Shown here: positions 1-11,066 of the stretch, piece by piece
Layout of the letters: each line of letters starts with the position of its first letter
Numbering within the stretch: position 1 is the stretch's first letter
Origin: Takakia lepidozioides
Taxonomy: Eukaryota; Streptophyta; Takakiopsida; Takakiales; Takakiaceae
Length of the DNA stretch: 64,000 nucleotides
Assembly: GCA_030704615.1 (NCBI GenBank)
Contig: CM060734.1
Span: 4,216,001 to 4,280,000, forward strand
Direction of reading: 5' to 3'
The notes under the pieces: generated by a model
Database searches by the model: none
The model's input: only the letters and a program-made list of their open reading frames with translations
Told to the model about the DNA's origin: nothing
Made by a program: the position numbers and the translations under genes

Positions 1-504
1 CCCTACATTGCTTTGCCTGGCTACATCCCCACTTCTCCCAGGGCGCTTGCCCGGACGCTGAATCATCTGTGCGCATCTACCATGGCTGCAAACTCGAGCG
101 CTATAGTGTACTGACCTCCACACGAGCACAAAGCCACATTTCGGTGCAGAGGGGGAGTATGTCGGGTTGCCGAAAAATATCTATGCGTCCGATACCACCT
201 GAAACCGGGGTCAGTGTTCCTGGAGGAGGAAAGGAGGGATTCAAATGGAGTTATAGTCGAAAGTATTGTTGTGCTCCATGATGATTTCGGCGGCAGCAGG
301 GAATGGCGAGTTCCACCATCGGACAACGTCATATACAGGGCTGTTGGAGACTTCATTTTCCCGCCAAATGCGCCTTCTTGTCGCCCACCTTCCACGAAAG
401 AATCCGCGAATCTGAGAGTTGGAACCTCGAAGACATAATTCTGCAACGAAGATAATCCAAAGGCGACGCCATCACTGAAGGTGAGCAAGAACGCGGTTGT
501 TCAC
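1..504. other. No recognisable gene
   Basis: Open frames exist on both strands: 214-438 forward (74 codons) and 63-488 reverse (141 codons). They overlap each other and neither product resembles a family I know. The forward frame reads plausibly as protein but has no clear start or splice context. It could be an exon of a gene that begins outside the window. Confidence 0.3.
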
Positions 505-722
505 AACTGTCGAACGGCTTTTACTCACCCATCCCTTAGCTATCCAAGGTGGAAACTCCAAGATGGAAGAGTTGGAAATCTCTAAGCACTCAGCCTGCTC
601 AGAACAATCAGTCATGACCTACAACTAGTGTATCATGCGGGTGCTTCCTATTTGTATTCCTTCTCGCATTCATATTAGCAAGTTACCTTATTGTCTATGA
701 TTAAGTATCAGATTGCTTCTGC
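505..722 (-). mobile_element. 5' scrap of gypsy family X (start of first gag ORF)
   Basis: The reverse complement of this stretch aligns by eye with 10970-11185, which holds the leader and first codons of the first gag ORF of the forward family-X element. Both encode a protein beginning near DCxExAECLEISNSSILEFP and continuing to the AKGWVSKSRST region, after which similarity stops. It is a truncated, reverse-oriented copy of the element's 5' end. No LTR edge or target-site duplication was found. Confidence 0.7.
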
Positions 723-1136
723 AATCTTCCATGTTCCATCTACCCCAGCATTCCCAAAAATCCACTGTCTGATTTTTCATGAACCTGGTCTACGAAATGC
801 GGCCCTGCTCTTTGGCAATAACTGCCAACGGTATGCAGTCAGAAGGCTGCAGACCGGTGCAGGTGCCCTGCGCAAATTATTGACTACGGCGTCTGACGAG
901 AGGCGTGGGGGCGAGTGTGCATGATTTCAGTTTGGGTACAAGATTGAAGAGTGCTGGACCCTCTCAGGCAAAAGTGCACATTCAACAGAAATCATCATTG
1001 CACAGAAACTGGAACTTTTGTTCAATAAACACTTTTATTCATATATTGAACTGACAACTATGCATGGCCTCACAAGCCGAGGTAAGCTTCAAGTATGCAT
1101 GCAATCTATGCCATTTGCTGCCATGTTGCAGTGTTG

Positions 1137-1874
1137 TCACCAAGAAGTTGGAACCTCAATTGGCCTCTCAACAAGCTCATGACTGATTGAGTGTCGGTAG
1201 GTGAAGACAATCCATGCAGTCCGGTCCCCTTTGCTGTAGTGGACAACGGTGTCATGTCTCCCGATATACGCGCCACTGTAAATGGATATTTTGGCGGTGG
1301 AAACTCTGTGCCCGTAGGACTCATCCTCGTAGCTTATGAGAATGTCCCCATAGACTGGTTGCGAGGGAATTCGCGGCGGCCTGTACGTGGCACCGATGCA
1401 ATCGTTGTAGACCCACTGGCAGCACCTCCAATAATACAGGAAGGCCGTGCGGCTTTTGGGGATGTCGCATGCAGGCGGCACATCCAGATCGATGATTCGT
1501 AGGCACCAGAGCCACGCAACCCCGTCCCCGCGAGGCCCATCGTGGAAGCCAGGAAGGTACTCTAGAGCGGTCATGCTCACCTGCCTTTGCTGAGACTCGT
1601 TTACCCAATCTTGCAGGAATATGAAAATGTCTCCTGACCTGGGCGAGAAGTTCCACGGGGTGAGATCCCTGTTGGGGCAATTGCTGGTATGCCGACACGC
1701 CAACACTTTGTGACTGAAGCCGAGCAAGAGGCCGGGAAGCAGACCAACTGTCCTGGGAGTATGGGAGGAGAGGAAGTGGGAGGAGCGGACGAGATGAGCT
1801 TGACTTGCTTCCCAGATTTGAACGCAGTGGGTGTAGGTGGTAATTTGGACAAGTGGCAAAGAAAAAAGCAACAT
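1137..1874 (-). CDS. Uncharacterised ORF, 245 codons
   Basis: I do not recognise this product. The frame is open for 245 codons. Its last 90 residues look like ordinary protein, with alternating hydrophobic and polar stretches. An AATAAA-type signal lies on the same strand near 1041-1036, about 95 bp past the stop. A possible splice donor (CAG|GTGAGC) falls inside the frame near 1583, so the true gene may be spliced. An overlapping forward frame at 1191-1502 is also open, so coding on this strand is not secure. Confidence 0.3.
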   Translation of the reverse strand: MLLFSLPLVQITTYTHCVQIWEASQAHLVRSSHFLSSHTPRTVGLLPGLLLGFSHKVLACRHTSNCPNRDLTPWNFSPRSGDIFIFLQDWVNESQQRQVSMTALEYLPGFHDGPRGDGVAWLWCLRIIDLDVPPACDIPKSRTAFLYYWRCCQWVYNDCIGATYRPPRIPSQPVYGDILISYEDESYGHRVSTAKISIYSGAYIGRHDTVVHYSKGDRTAWIVFTYRHSISHELVERPIEVPTSW

Positions 1875-1969
1875 TTAATATGCCCGTACCCGGGAATGAC
1901 TCACAACATTTATTTCGTGGTCCGCTCCATAAAAGCGTGTCTCGGGAGAGCTCCTGCGGGCTGCAAGTG

Positions 1970-3203
1970 GCGGCCGGAATCCATCCCCCGGATGGTAATA
2001 TGGCGCCGAATTTCCATCCGACAGGGGTTGGATGAAGTCGTCTCGGGGGGAGAGGGCTCCACGTGGCTGCCAGAATCCATCCCCCGGATGGAAATTTGGC
2101 ACCGAATTTCCATCCGAGAGGGGGTGGATGAAGTCGTCTCAGGGGCAGAGGCCTGCACGTGGATGCCGGAATCCATCCCCCGGATGGAAATATGGCGCCG
2201 AATTTCCATCTGGGGGGTTTGGATGAAGTCCTCTCGGGGGCAAAGGCCTCCACGTGGCTGCCAGAAACATCCCCCGGATGGGAATATGGCGCCGAATTTC
2301 CATCCGAGGCCTCCACGTGCCTGGCAGAAATCATCCCCCGGATGGAAATATGGCGCCGAATTTCCATCCGAGGCCTCCACGTGGCTGCCAGAAATCATCC
2401 CACGGATGGAAATATGGCACCGAATTTACATCCGAGGCCTCCACGTGGCTGCCAAAAAGCATCCCCGGATGGAAATATGGCGCCATATTTCCATCCGAGG
2501 CCTAAACGTGGCTGCCAAAAAGCATCCCCGGATGGAAATATGGCGCCATATTTCCATCCGAGGCCTAAACGTGGCTGCCAGAAATCATCCCCCGGATGGA
2601 AATATGGGACCATATTTCCATCTAAGGCCTCCACGTGGCTGCCAGAAATCATCCCCCGGATGGAAATATGGCGCGGAATTTCCCTCCGAGGCCTCCACGT
2701 GGCTGCCAGAAATCATGCCCCGGATGGAAATATGGCGCCATATTTCCACCCGAGGCTGGAACGTGGCTGCCAGAAATCACCCCCGGATGGAAATATGGCG
2801 CCATATTTCCATCCGAGGCTGGAACGTGGCTGCCAAAAATCATGCCCCAGATGGAAATATGGCGCCGAATTTCCATCCGAGGCGTGCACGTGGCTGCCAG
2901 AAATCATGGCCCGGATGGAAATATGGCGCCATATTTCCATCCGAGGCTGGAACGTGGCTGCCAGAAATCATGTCCCCGATGGAAATATGGCGCTGAATTT
3001 CCATCCGAGGCTGGAACGTGGCTGCCAGAAATCATGCCCCGGATGGAAATATGGTGCTATATTTCCATCCGAGGCCTGCACGTGGCTGCCAGAAATCATG
3101 CCCCCGATGGAAATATGGCGCCATATTTCCATCCGAGGCTGGAACGTGGCTGCCAGAAATCATCCCCTGGATGGAAATATGGCGCCGAATTTCCATCCGA
3201 GAG
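1970..3203. repeat. Tandem array with palindromic GGCGCC-centred unit
   Basis: About twenty head-to-tail units. The first few are about 89 bp and include a GATGAAGTCGTCTCGGGG segment; the rest are about 62-64 bp. Each unit joins a CCACGTGGCTGCCAGAAATC segment to a self-complementary box centred on GGCGCC. A perfect 32-bp palindrome is at 2466-2497. Variant copies have GAATTTCC on one side, which breaks part of the right arm. Many unit lengths are near multiples of three, so all frames stay open for hundreds of codons; those frames are not genes. The array ends exactly where a gag fragment starts. Confidence 0.95.
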
Positions 3204-3617
3204 CTGGAGCAGTACTTCCGAGCGGCCAAGTTGAGTGACGAGGATCGGGTGGAAGTGGCTCCCACCTATTTGAGGGGCTATGCTCAACAATGGTGGCAGA
3301 AGCGCCTTCATGACCAAGGGCCAAACCCATAACCTTGAGCTAGAGTGGGTTCAAGAAACTTATGAAAAGACAGTTTGTGCCCCTCAACGCGTCCTGGCTC
3401 GCCCGGGACAAGATGAGGAATTTGAAGCAAACGGATGACATTCGGGAACCAGAAATGGTCTTCAACTTTGCGGCGGGACTGGCCCTATGGGCCAAGCGGA
3501 AGCCAACTAAGACATTGAACGTGGCAATTGAAAGGGCTGAATGTTTCTCGGATGTCCCTAGGGGCGAAAGACAAGGCCATACGGAGCTGAACCACAAGAA
3601 GGCCCAGCAGGAGGGTG
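3204..3617 (+). pseudogene. Gag fragment of gypsy element A (outer, older copy)
   Basis: This matches 4775-5247 of the gag below, starting at the ELEQYFRAAKL segment and running through the ERQG(H/R)TELNHKK segment. Relative to that copy it lacks about 40 bp near 3440 and about 12 bp near 3505. It shares the in-frame TAG (here 3341-3343). Similarity ends at about 3617, where the LTR-like block begins. The simplest reading is an older element whose gag was hit by a second member of the same family. Its left edge abuts the palindromic array. Confidence 0.8.
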
Positions 3618-4341
3618 TGTCGCGGCCCTTTGCCTTGAGGGCAGGGGGTCGGGACGTAGAGGGGCGGCCCCTGTGGTGGGGGCGGTGGTAGCAATAGGTA
3701 CGGGGGGCTGAAGCATCCTTGAGTGCCCAAGGCACTCAAGGAGGCGGATGCACTCACTAGGTGGAGCCCCGCACACCGGGTTGCGGTGGGGGTGGCTCCA
3801 CAAGGGGTGGTGGTAGCTTAGTGGGACTTAGTGGGGTGGCATAGGACTCACCATGGGGCGGAGACCTTGTGGTGGGAGTCGTGGGGAGTCTTGGGACTCA
3901 CCACGGTCCAATGGGGCCGTGGTGGGTGGGCCAAGACTCACCGCGACTCATCACCGGGAATCGAGGGTCTTCGTGGTGGTTTGCCATAAAATGACATGGT
4001 TGTTTGTGAAACCCCCGCGGACAGTCACAAAAGTATATATAGGGAGTAGTAACCCCAAGAACGGTGCAAGCCCGTTGGTGACCAAAAACTAGTGAGTAAG
4101 CGTGCGAACCGGAAAGCGACCAAGGAGTGGGGAGCTATTCCGGACTGCCATCTACCAAAGGGAATTTCCACTAGGCCCAAATTGGTGGAGGGGCTGTTGG
4201 GGGAGAAAAGGGGGACCGTTATGTCCCGGTGAGCAGCCGAAGCTCCGAGTTGGCCCGACGGCCAGGTTGGGAGTTAGGTGCGCGCATCAAAGCGAGTAAC
4301 TATGACTTGAAGGGGAGCTTACCGAAGCGAGGTGCGCAACA
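3618..4341 (+). mobile_element. Probable 5' LTR of gypsy element A
   Basis: The block starts TGTC at the break in the gag fragment and ends in CA two bases before the primer-binding site. It contains a TATA box at 4034-4041 about 300 bp before the PBS, as expected for an LTR promoter. It is GC-rich with several GACTCACC-like repeats. The matching 3' LTR is not in the window because the element is cut off near 7530, so the left edge is inferred only from the gag break. Confidence 0.6.
4034..4041 (+). promoter_or_regulatory. TATA box in LTR of element A
   Basis: TATATATA, followed by AGGGAGTAG, lies in the right half of the probable LTR and upstream of the PBS and gag. This position fits the U3/R promoter of an LTR retrotransposon. 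Confidence 0.55.
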
Positions 4342-4343
4342 CT

Positions 4344-4355
4344 TGGTATCAGAGC
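4344..4355 (+). other. Primer-binding site, initiator tRNA-Met type
   Basis: TGGTATCAGAGC matches the PBS of many plant LTR retrotransposons, which is complementary to the 3' end of initiator tRNA-Met. It lies two bases after the inferred LTR end and about 40 bp before the gag start. It fixes the orientation of element A and supports a plant-lineage host. Confidence 0.9.
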
Positions 4356-4396
4356 TTAGAGTTTAGTACGCAATCGTCCTTGGGATTGGCCTCATC

Positions 4397-5458
4397 ATGG
4401 GGTCGGGCAAGCCAAAGCGAAAGCGGAACGGCCCGAAAGATGATGATCCTGGTGAGCCCGATGGGGGTGACGTGTCACCGAAGCGGCCATTTGAGGAAAC
4501 GATGCATGCTTTTGAAAACGAGGCCTCTCAAGAACGGGAGGAATCTGAGGAGTCGGAGCCCGAGGAATCTCTGAGAGCTCCGACATACCAACAGATGCCT
4601 CCCATGCCGGCAGCCTTTTGGAAAGGGTTGTTGGCACAGTTTGGCGGGACGTTGAAAGACGTGTTGAAGGCGGCTAATGCCACTTCCACTAAGGCAAAAT
4701 TTAAGGTGAAGCCTAAGGAACCCGACACCTTCGAGGGCTTCCGAAATCGGAAGGCACTCAACACCTGGCTCATGGAGCTAGAGCAGTACTTCCGGGCGGC
4801 CAAGTTGAGTGACGAGGATCAGGTGGAAGTGGCTCCCACCTATTTGAGGGGCTATGCTCAACAATGGTGGCAGAAACACCTTCACGACCGAGGTCCAAAC
4901 CCGGAAACCTTGAACTAGAGTGGGTTCAAGGAACTGATGAAGAGACAGTTTGTCCTTAACGCGTCCTGGCTCGCCCGGGACAAGATGAGGAATCTAAAGC
5001 AAACGGATGACATTTGGGGATATGTTCAGGCTTTTAATGTGCTATTCGCGGACATGGCAGAACCAGAAATGGTCTTCAACTTTGTGGCGGGATTGGCCCC
5101 ATGGGCCAGGCGGAAGTTGGAGGAGAAGCCACCTAAGACTTTGAACGAGGCAATTGAGAGGGCTAAATGTTTCTCGGATGTCCCTAGGGGCGAAAGACAA
5201 GGCCGTACGGAGCTGAACCACAAGAAGACCCGGCGGGAGGGTGACTCCTTTCGACTGGAAAAGAAGTGGGATAGGCCATGCGGCAACAATGGCACGTGGA
5301 AATCGAAGGGAGGGCCTTCACACGCCAAGACGACACTCGGTGCTCCAAAAAAAAAATCAGGTGCGACGCCTTATGGCGGACAAAAGGCGACCTTCGATGG
5401 AGTGTGCTTCAATTGTGGGGAGCCCATGCACATGGCCAAGAAGTGCACGAAACCCTGA
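4397..5458 (+). pseudogene. gag: Gag of gypsy element A, one in-frame stop
   Basis: Two open stretches (4397-4918 and 4937-5458) are in the same frame and separated by a single TAG at 4916-4918. The first part is a basic and acidic N-terminus, followed by a retrotransposon gag core with the APTYLRGYAQQWWQ and FKELMKRQFV segments. The second carries the rest of the capsid region and ends with a CCHC zinc knuckle, CFNCGEPMHMAKKC, that would bind RNA. Product: the structural nucleocapsid precursor. The stop replaces what is normally a Trp-like position before SGF and is shared with the older fragment at 3204-3617. Confidence 0.9.
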
Positions 5459-5461
5459 CAA

Positions 5462-6190
5462 TTGAACATGACTCGGGCGACCACAGAGCTGTCGGAAGAT
5501 TCCATCAGCCGCTTGGTGGAAGCGGTGGTCGCCAAGACTTGCAAGGTAGGCAACTACTCTTGTGAGTTGTATCAGGAAATTGGCGCCTTGCGTAAAGAGA
5601 GTCAGTTAATGTTTGTGAGTGGGATAATCTCCGGAACTAACGTGTCGTTGTTGGTGGGCACAGGAGCGTCGCACTCCTTCATGACACCGGCAATGGCACG
5701 GAAGCTGGGACTCCCGACAAGTGATGAGGGGGCCTCTATTGAGGTGCATTCTGCCAAAGGAGAACCACAACTGGCAACGAGGTTGGCGTTCGATGTTCCT
5801 CTTCAGCTCGGGAGTTGGGAGGGACGTGAGAACTTCACCATTTGTGAGATCGATGGAGTGGATCTCATTTTGGGGATGACATTTTTGAGCAAATCCGGAG
5901 CGGTTATAGATGGCCGCAAGAGAATAGTCACGCTACCGTGTGGGAATGGTGGTGAAGTTTTACGGGTGTCAGAAACGCCCAACCGAGTGGGAGGGCAAAT
6001 AAACCTGCTGACAACAAAGGAGTGGGCCGTGGAGGAGTCACACGAGCCCCAGTTTTTGCTTTATGTTACAAGTGAAGGGAGAAGGCGATGGGGAGCTGAG
6101 CCCAGATTGGATCAAGGGGATCCCAGAGAAATACCAGGATGTGATGCCATAGGATTTACCAAGCTGCTTGCCACCGTGAAGAGGAGTTGA
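5462..6190 (+). pseudogene. pol: Aspartic protease region of element A, catalytic Asp lost
   Basis: A retropepsin-like region follows gag. The active-site segment reads LLVGTGASHSF where the family has D-T/S-G-A-S, so the catalytic aspartate is replaced by glycine. The flap and hydrophobic core segments (for example LILGMTFLSKSGAVID) are still readable. The protease could not process the polyprotein in this copy. It runs in the expected gag-PR-RT order. Confidence 0.85.
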
Positions 6191-6203
6191 CCACAAGATT
6201 GAG

Positions 6204-7530
6204 GTGATACCGGGATCGGAGCCGCCTGCCAAGGCGCCCTATCGGTTGAGCCACAGAGAGTTGGTTGAGCTGAAGGCCCAGCTCAAGGATCTAATGTCAA
6301 AGGGGTACAGCCGGCCGAGTAAGTCACCTTACGGAGCCTCGGTGCTATTCGCAGACAAGAAGGATGGGACGCTGCGGATGTGTGTCGATTACAGGGCTCT
6401 GAATAAGGTAACTATAAAAACCGGTACCCTTTGCCAAGGATCAACGACCTCTTTGATCGGTTGGCAGGAGCAAAATATTTCAGCCAAAGTCTGGGTATGG
6501 AACACCTTTTGTGGTCAAGCTTTTGTCGAGCTGAAGCAGCGGATGGCGGAAGCTCCAGTCCTCAAATTCCCGGAGTTCGACCGTCCATTTGAGATTCATA
6601 CGGATGCGTCGGACTTCGCTATAGGGGGTGTACTCATGCAGGATGGACGTCCAGTGGCTTGCGAAAGTAAGAAATTGAATGAAGTGGAGCAACGGTGGCC
6701 TACGCACGTGAAAGAAATGAAGGCGGTGGTGCATTGCCTTGAGCTTTGGCGCCACTATGTTGGTTCCAACCCGGTGAAGGTGTTCACAGACAATATCACG
6801 GTGAAGTATTTTGCCACACAGCCTAAGTTGTCCCCAAAACAATTTAGGTGGCAAGACACTTTGGCAGTGTTCGACGTGGATATCCAGTACAAACCTGGAC
6901 GGGACAACGTGGTGGCCGATGCTTTAAGTAGAAAGCAGCAGCTCATGTTGGTGTACAGGGGCGAGATGGCGCTCCAAAGGAAGATCCGGAAAGCTTACCA
7001 GAAGGATAAGATGACAAAGTCTGTGATGCGGGACTTGAGGTTGGGGGTGAAATCGCAGTTCCACTTGCACAATGGACTGCTCCGGTACAAGCAAAAGCGT
7101 CTCTACGTGCCGAAGGGAGAGATCAGAGATAGTATCTTGAGAGAATGCCATGATGGCCGGCTTGCGGGCCACGGCGGAGCCAAGTACACCGCGGCACTCT
7201 TGAAGAAAGAGTATTTCTAGCCCAAACTGAGGGCGGAGGCCGAGGAGTATGTCAAGACATGCACCACATGCCAACAAAACCGGAGCGAGTACAAAAAGCA
7301 AGCGAGACTGTTACAACCGAGGGGGTCTTGGGGGTCTTGGGAAAGTGTCTTGATAGATTTCATGACTGCTTTGCCGCTGTCAAAAGGATTCGATGCAATC
7401 ATGGTGGTGGTGGATAGATTTAGTAAAATGGGCCATTTCATCCCCACCAAAGAGACGACAACGGCGCTGGAGACGGGGCGACTTTACTTCGCCCACGTCT
7501 TCAAGCATCATGGACTCCCGTAGGATGTGT
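6204..7530 (+). pseudogene. pol: RT-RNase H-integrase remnant of element A
   Basis: The reverse transcriptase starts normally ([11 protein letters not shown]), shifts frame near 6420, and is then deleted from after the LAGAKYFS segment to AFVELKQRM. The FxD and YxDD catalytic motifs are therefore missing. RNase H is readable ([11 protein letters not shown] onward), followed by the integrase HHCC zinc finger and a TAG at 7218-7220. The integrase core then starts (VVVDRFSKMGHF) and has another TAG at 7521-7523 in the HGLPxDV segment. Similarity ends near 7530 at the decamer array. Gypsy-type order is clear and the copy is inactive. Confidence 0.9.
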
Positions 7531-7705
7531 CGGACTGTGATAGACTGTGACTGACTGTGACTGACTTGATAGGCTATGATAGGCTGTGATAGGCTGTGTC
7601 AGGCTGTGACAAGCTGTGTCAGGCTGTGTAAGGCTGTGTCAGGCTATGACAAGCTGTGTCAGGCTGTATCAGGCTGTGAAAGCCCGTGACTGACTGTGTG
7701 AGCCT
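7531..7705 (-). repeat. Decamer array (CACAGCCNNA family), reverse orientation
   Basis: Tandem units of about 10 bp read GGCTGTGNNA on the + strand, so CACAGCC on the reverse strand. Similar arrays in forward orientation occur at 10282-10544 and 17871-17982, always next to family-X sequence. Here the array lies beyond the 3' LTR edge of the reverse family-X copy, probably inside its LTR. Confidence 0.85.
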
Positions 7706-7843
7706 GCCTACCACCCCTAAGGCCTATGTCTGTCACCCCTAAGGCCTCTGTTGGTTTGAGCCTACCATCCGTAAGTCTGCGCAAAATTAAGGGTACCCCA
7801 CAGAACCCGTAAAATTGTCTAAGTCCCAGACAGCCCTCTAACA
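7706..7843 (-). mobile_element. Start of 3' LTR of the reverse family-X copy
   Basis: On the reverse strand a block beginning TGTTAG follows a purine-rich tract directly, the usual arrangement at the left edge of a 3' LTR. It runs through two GGCCTTAGGGGTG segments into the decamer array. The forward array at 10282 is preceded by a similar GGCTTTAGGGGGG segment, so the array probably belongs to the LTR. The LTR's far end is not visible, because element A sequence begins at 7530. Confidence 0.5.
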
Positions 7844-7859
7844 TTATCCCTCCCCCTCT
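7844..7859 (-). other. Polypurine tract of family X
   Basis: The reverse strand reads AGAGGGGGAGGGATAA just before the TG that starts the LTR-like block, and about 45 bp after the ORF-X stop. This is the expected site for plus-strand priming. It places ORF-X at the 3' end of the element's internal region. Confidence 0.65.
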
Positions 7860-7905
7860 AAAAAAGCTGTGTCCTCACGGTTTATTGTTTAGGATCAGCA
7901 AACCC

Positions 7906-10260
7906 TTATGAACGAGCACCCTTCTGCCGGTGAGAGTCCCTCGGAGGGCTTTGTGTGTGAGCCCGAGCCATGTCGCTGGTTGGTGGGGATGAATGTCGAC
8001 TAGATGGAACTGACTGCCCTGCCTTTGGCTGATAAGGAGGTAACTTCTCAGCCATAGGAGATCCCCGTCGTTTCTTCTCTGCCATTTGTATCGCATAATC
8101 CTCAGCCATGTCAAAACTCCCCTCCATAGAACCAGTAGTATTTGAATCATCTTCCCCCCGGTGGCCTTTCGGTGCCCCGACCTTATGTGGCTTCTCAGGA
8201 ATCCTGACTGGCATACAGTGTATGCCCATCATGTCTGGAAGCTTAAACTTTAAGACTTGTATCAACCGCTTTCTGGCAAAATTAGTGTATGCTTTCAGTT
8301 CATCGTCTGTATAGCTGAGTGGTGTGCCAATGACATTGGAAAAGTGTAACCACTTTCTGGCTTCATGCCCCTTAGGAGAAATGTGGTCAAGACCCAAGTT
8401 TTCCTTGGCCAAATTCTCCAGAGCAAAAGTAAACCAATAACGAAGTTGGGGATCCTTCTGAAGCATGATCCTTACATCATACAGATATGTATGTGATGGA
8501 ACTGAACGTAACATCCAATGCTCCCCATTGGAATAAGTCTGAAATCTCATCTGCATCTTTTGCAGCTCAATGTGATAGCGTGAAATAAAACATGCAGCAT
8601 AATACAGTCCACAACCCATGACCAAACTAGGTCCCTCCTTGGTCTTGGTGTAGATGTATCCATGAACAATCTGGAAGGCTATTAATTCCTTTAGCATGGT
8701 GCCTGCCTCAGACCAGTACCGTGCAAAATGGTGATCTTCAATGGGTCTGTCATTTGGAAGAACTTTAGTCCGAGTTGCCACTGGCAACCAAATGCGCATA
8801 ATCTGGTAATAGTGTGCCAAAGACTATGGAGGACTGAATTCTTTCCAAGCCAAATCCATAACAATGGGAATTTGGTTGAAGGGCATGATCATAGCCCGAT
8901 TGTATTCAAGTGCAGCAGGAGTAGTAGGTGGGTTAAAAGAAGCATCACCCCAAGCCTCAGACAGTGATTGTTGCATTGCTATGGTATCAACACTGTCGAC
9001 CTGGCATGGTTGCTGTAATGCGGTTGCCACAGTCCCTCCTGATGTTGGCAAGTCGTGCACTTCCTGTGTTGAAGATTGGAAAATCAAAGTCCCGGCGTGC
9101 AGATAAGTAGCCATGAGCTGTTCCTCAGGAACAAAGGCCATTTTATCAATGTTGGAGCTCAAGTCATCCACTTGAGTCTGCAGCCCTTCCACATCCTCCT
9201 ACAACTCAGCTATCCGACTATAGACATTGTCTATAGTGGTTGAGGCAATGTTTTGCACCCGTAGCCTGAGATCATTCATCTCATCTTGGGTGAGCTTTCT
9301 TGGTGTCTTCCCTTGTGTTAACCACTCTTGCAAAAGATGATTATCCACCAAGTTTTGTGTAACACCACGGAGATCCTGCTCCTCCTTGAGTTTGTATGTG
9401 TCCAACTGCTGTTGTAAAGTTTCTATGCGTTTCGCATGAGGCTCAACCTGAGTTGCATAGGTAGCCGATAGATTATTGGCTTCTTTCCAGGTTTTTTCAC
9501 TCACAGAAAGTTCATTGTCCCTTACTGTGATGGTTTGCTGCAACTCAAAGATGCACCTGTCCTTCTGGGCATCAACCTGGTGGAACTGCTGAATAGTATC
9601 TTCATTGTGACAGATAGTAGTCTTCATGTTAGCAATGAGTTTCCCCTGCTCCATTAACTTTGTTTCCGCCATTACACATCTCTCAGCTTGGTTCTTAACT
9701 TCTAGTGCAGTCAGCTCCAGAGTAGTCGTTAGTGTGGCACACTGTATGATCATTCTCTGATGGACTGCTTCCAACTCTGTATGGAGCAACTTCACTTCCT
9801 GCAACTTGCCTTCATGCTTAACCTGCAACTGATATAGCTGTTGCTTATGCACTTCATGCAACTTCTCCTGCTCAAGACCTGCTTCAATTAAATTTTCCTT
9901 CGCAAGCTGTAAGGTAGCCTTAGTGTCCTCCAACTCTTTCTGTAACATGAGGTTGGCCTCCACATCCACCTTGTTTGCACACTCAGTGGCAATTCTTGCC
10001 TCAAACTCTTGCTTGAGCTCCTCCCGTAATGCTGCCAATTGAGTGGAAGGAACATGGGTCTTAATATAGGTGCCCAACAGATTGAGTGTCCTGCTTATGG
10101 AACTCATAAGCATGGCCTACTGTGGGTCTTCATGGAGAACTTGCTGCTATTTTTCCCGATTCTCCACAGTTTGATGTTTCACAAACTAGTCAGGCCATGA
10201 TCCCACATGATCTTCTTCCTGAGCAACCTCATCCTCTAGAGGTGCTGCAGTTCCCTTGCC
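7906..10260 (-). pseudogene. ORF-X of family X, reverse copy with several stops
   Basis: Read in reverse, three open stretches (10113-9199, 9192-8824, 8820-7906) are joined by TAG codons. A degenerate stretch at 10260-10114 has three more. Together they give the second half of ORF-X: a long heptad-rich coiled coil (about residues 1-300), a linker, then a globular region (MAHYYQIMRIWLP onward) rich in Trp, His and Tyr, and a Ser/Pro/Arg-rich basic tail. The coiled-coil half matches the forward copy at 18686-21282. I see no transmembrane segment or signal peptide, so this is not an obvious envelope protein. The function is unknown. It may relate to the putative plant transposon protein domains found in other gypsy elements; that is a guess. 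Confidence 0.8.
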
Positions 10261-10281
10261 CAGCATCAGGCTTTAGGGGGG

Positions 10282-10544
10282 TTACACAGCCAACACAGCC
10301 CGACACAGCCAGTCACAGCCAACACAACCCGACACATCCAGTCACAGCCCGACACAGCCGACACAGTCCGTCACAGTCAGTCACAGCCGACACAGCCCGA
10401 CACAGCCCGCCACAGCTTCGCACAGCCCGACACAGCCGACACAGTCCGTCACAGCCAGTCACAGCCGCCACAGCTTCGCACAGCCCGACACAGCCTTACA
10501 CAGCCAGTCACAGCTCGGCACAGCTTGACACAGCCTGTCACAGT
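10282..10544 (+). repeat. Decamer array (CACAGCCNNA family), forward
   Basis: Roughly 26 tandem units of about 10 bp, mostly (G/C)ACACAGCC with variable last bases. It separates the reverse ORF-X copy from the forward family-X element and is probably part of a truncated 5' LTR of the latter. The short open frame across it (10122-10583) is a by-product of the repeat. Confidence 0.9.
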
Positions 10545-11066
10545 ACATGGGGAACAATTATCATTGGCAGGGAACGACTATGAGGGAACGACATCTGCAG
10601 AAGGAACGTGTTACTACAGGGATGATGGTTAATTAGTTAGGTGGTTAGAACAGCTTGCGGGCAGATAAGGGGAGCGGCAATGGAAAGAGGGGACACTTGA
10701 CGGGGAAGCGTTGCTGGGTGATGGGAAGAGGAGATCAGGCGGAGAGCAAGAACGAGAGGACAAAGAAGGAGAAAAGATGAACAGTAGATGATTATTACAT
10801 GCAAAGCTGTAGTGATACTGTAGGGCGGATTAGAGTCACCTTGACATTGGCCTAGTACCTGATAAATCATAATCTGATACTTATTCGATACAAGCACACT
10901 GTGTAGAGAGACATGAGGGAAGCTGTGAAATGAATGCATGATAAACTGGAACTAAGTAGATACTGAAGCAATCTGATGCTTCAGTATCAGATAAGGTAAA
11001 TTGATAACATGAAGGCAAGAAGGAATACAAATGGGAAGCACAACCATGATTCACTAGCTGCAGGTC
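10545..11066 (+). mobile_element. Leader/LTR remainder of forward family-X element
   Basis: No gene here. The block links the array to the first gag ORF and should hold the rest of the 5' LTR and the PBS. I could not find a clear tRNA-complementary PBS; a run near 10983 (CAGTATCAGATAAGG) is only a weak candidate. The last 100 bp are shared with the reverse scrap at 505-722. Confidence 0.45.

Noticed and set aside
1689-3238. Long open frames of 200-435 codons over the palindromic array
   Set aside because: They exist on both strands and in several frames because the unit length is close to a multiple of three and has no stop. The peptides are only translations of the repeat.
10122-10583. A 153-codon Thr/His/Ser-rich protein
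   Set aside because: It is the translation of the decamer array.
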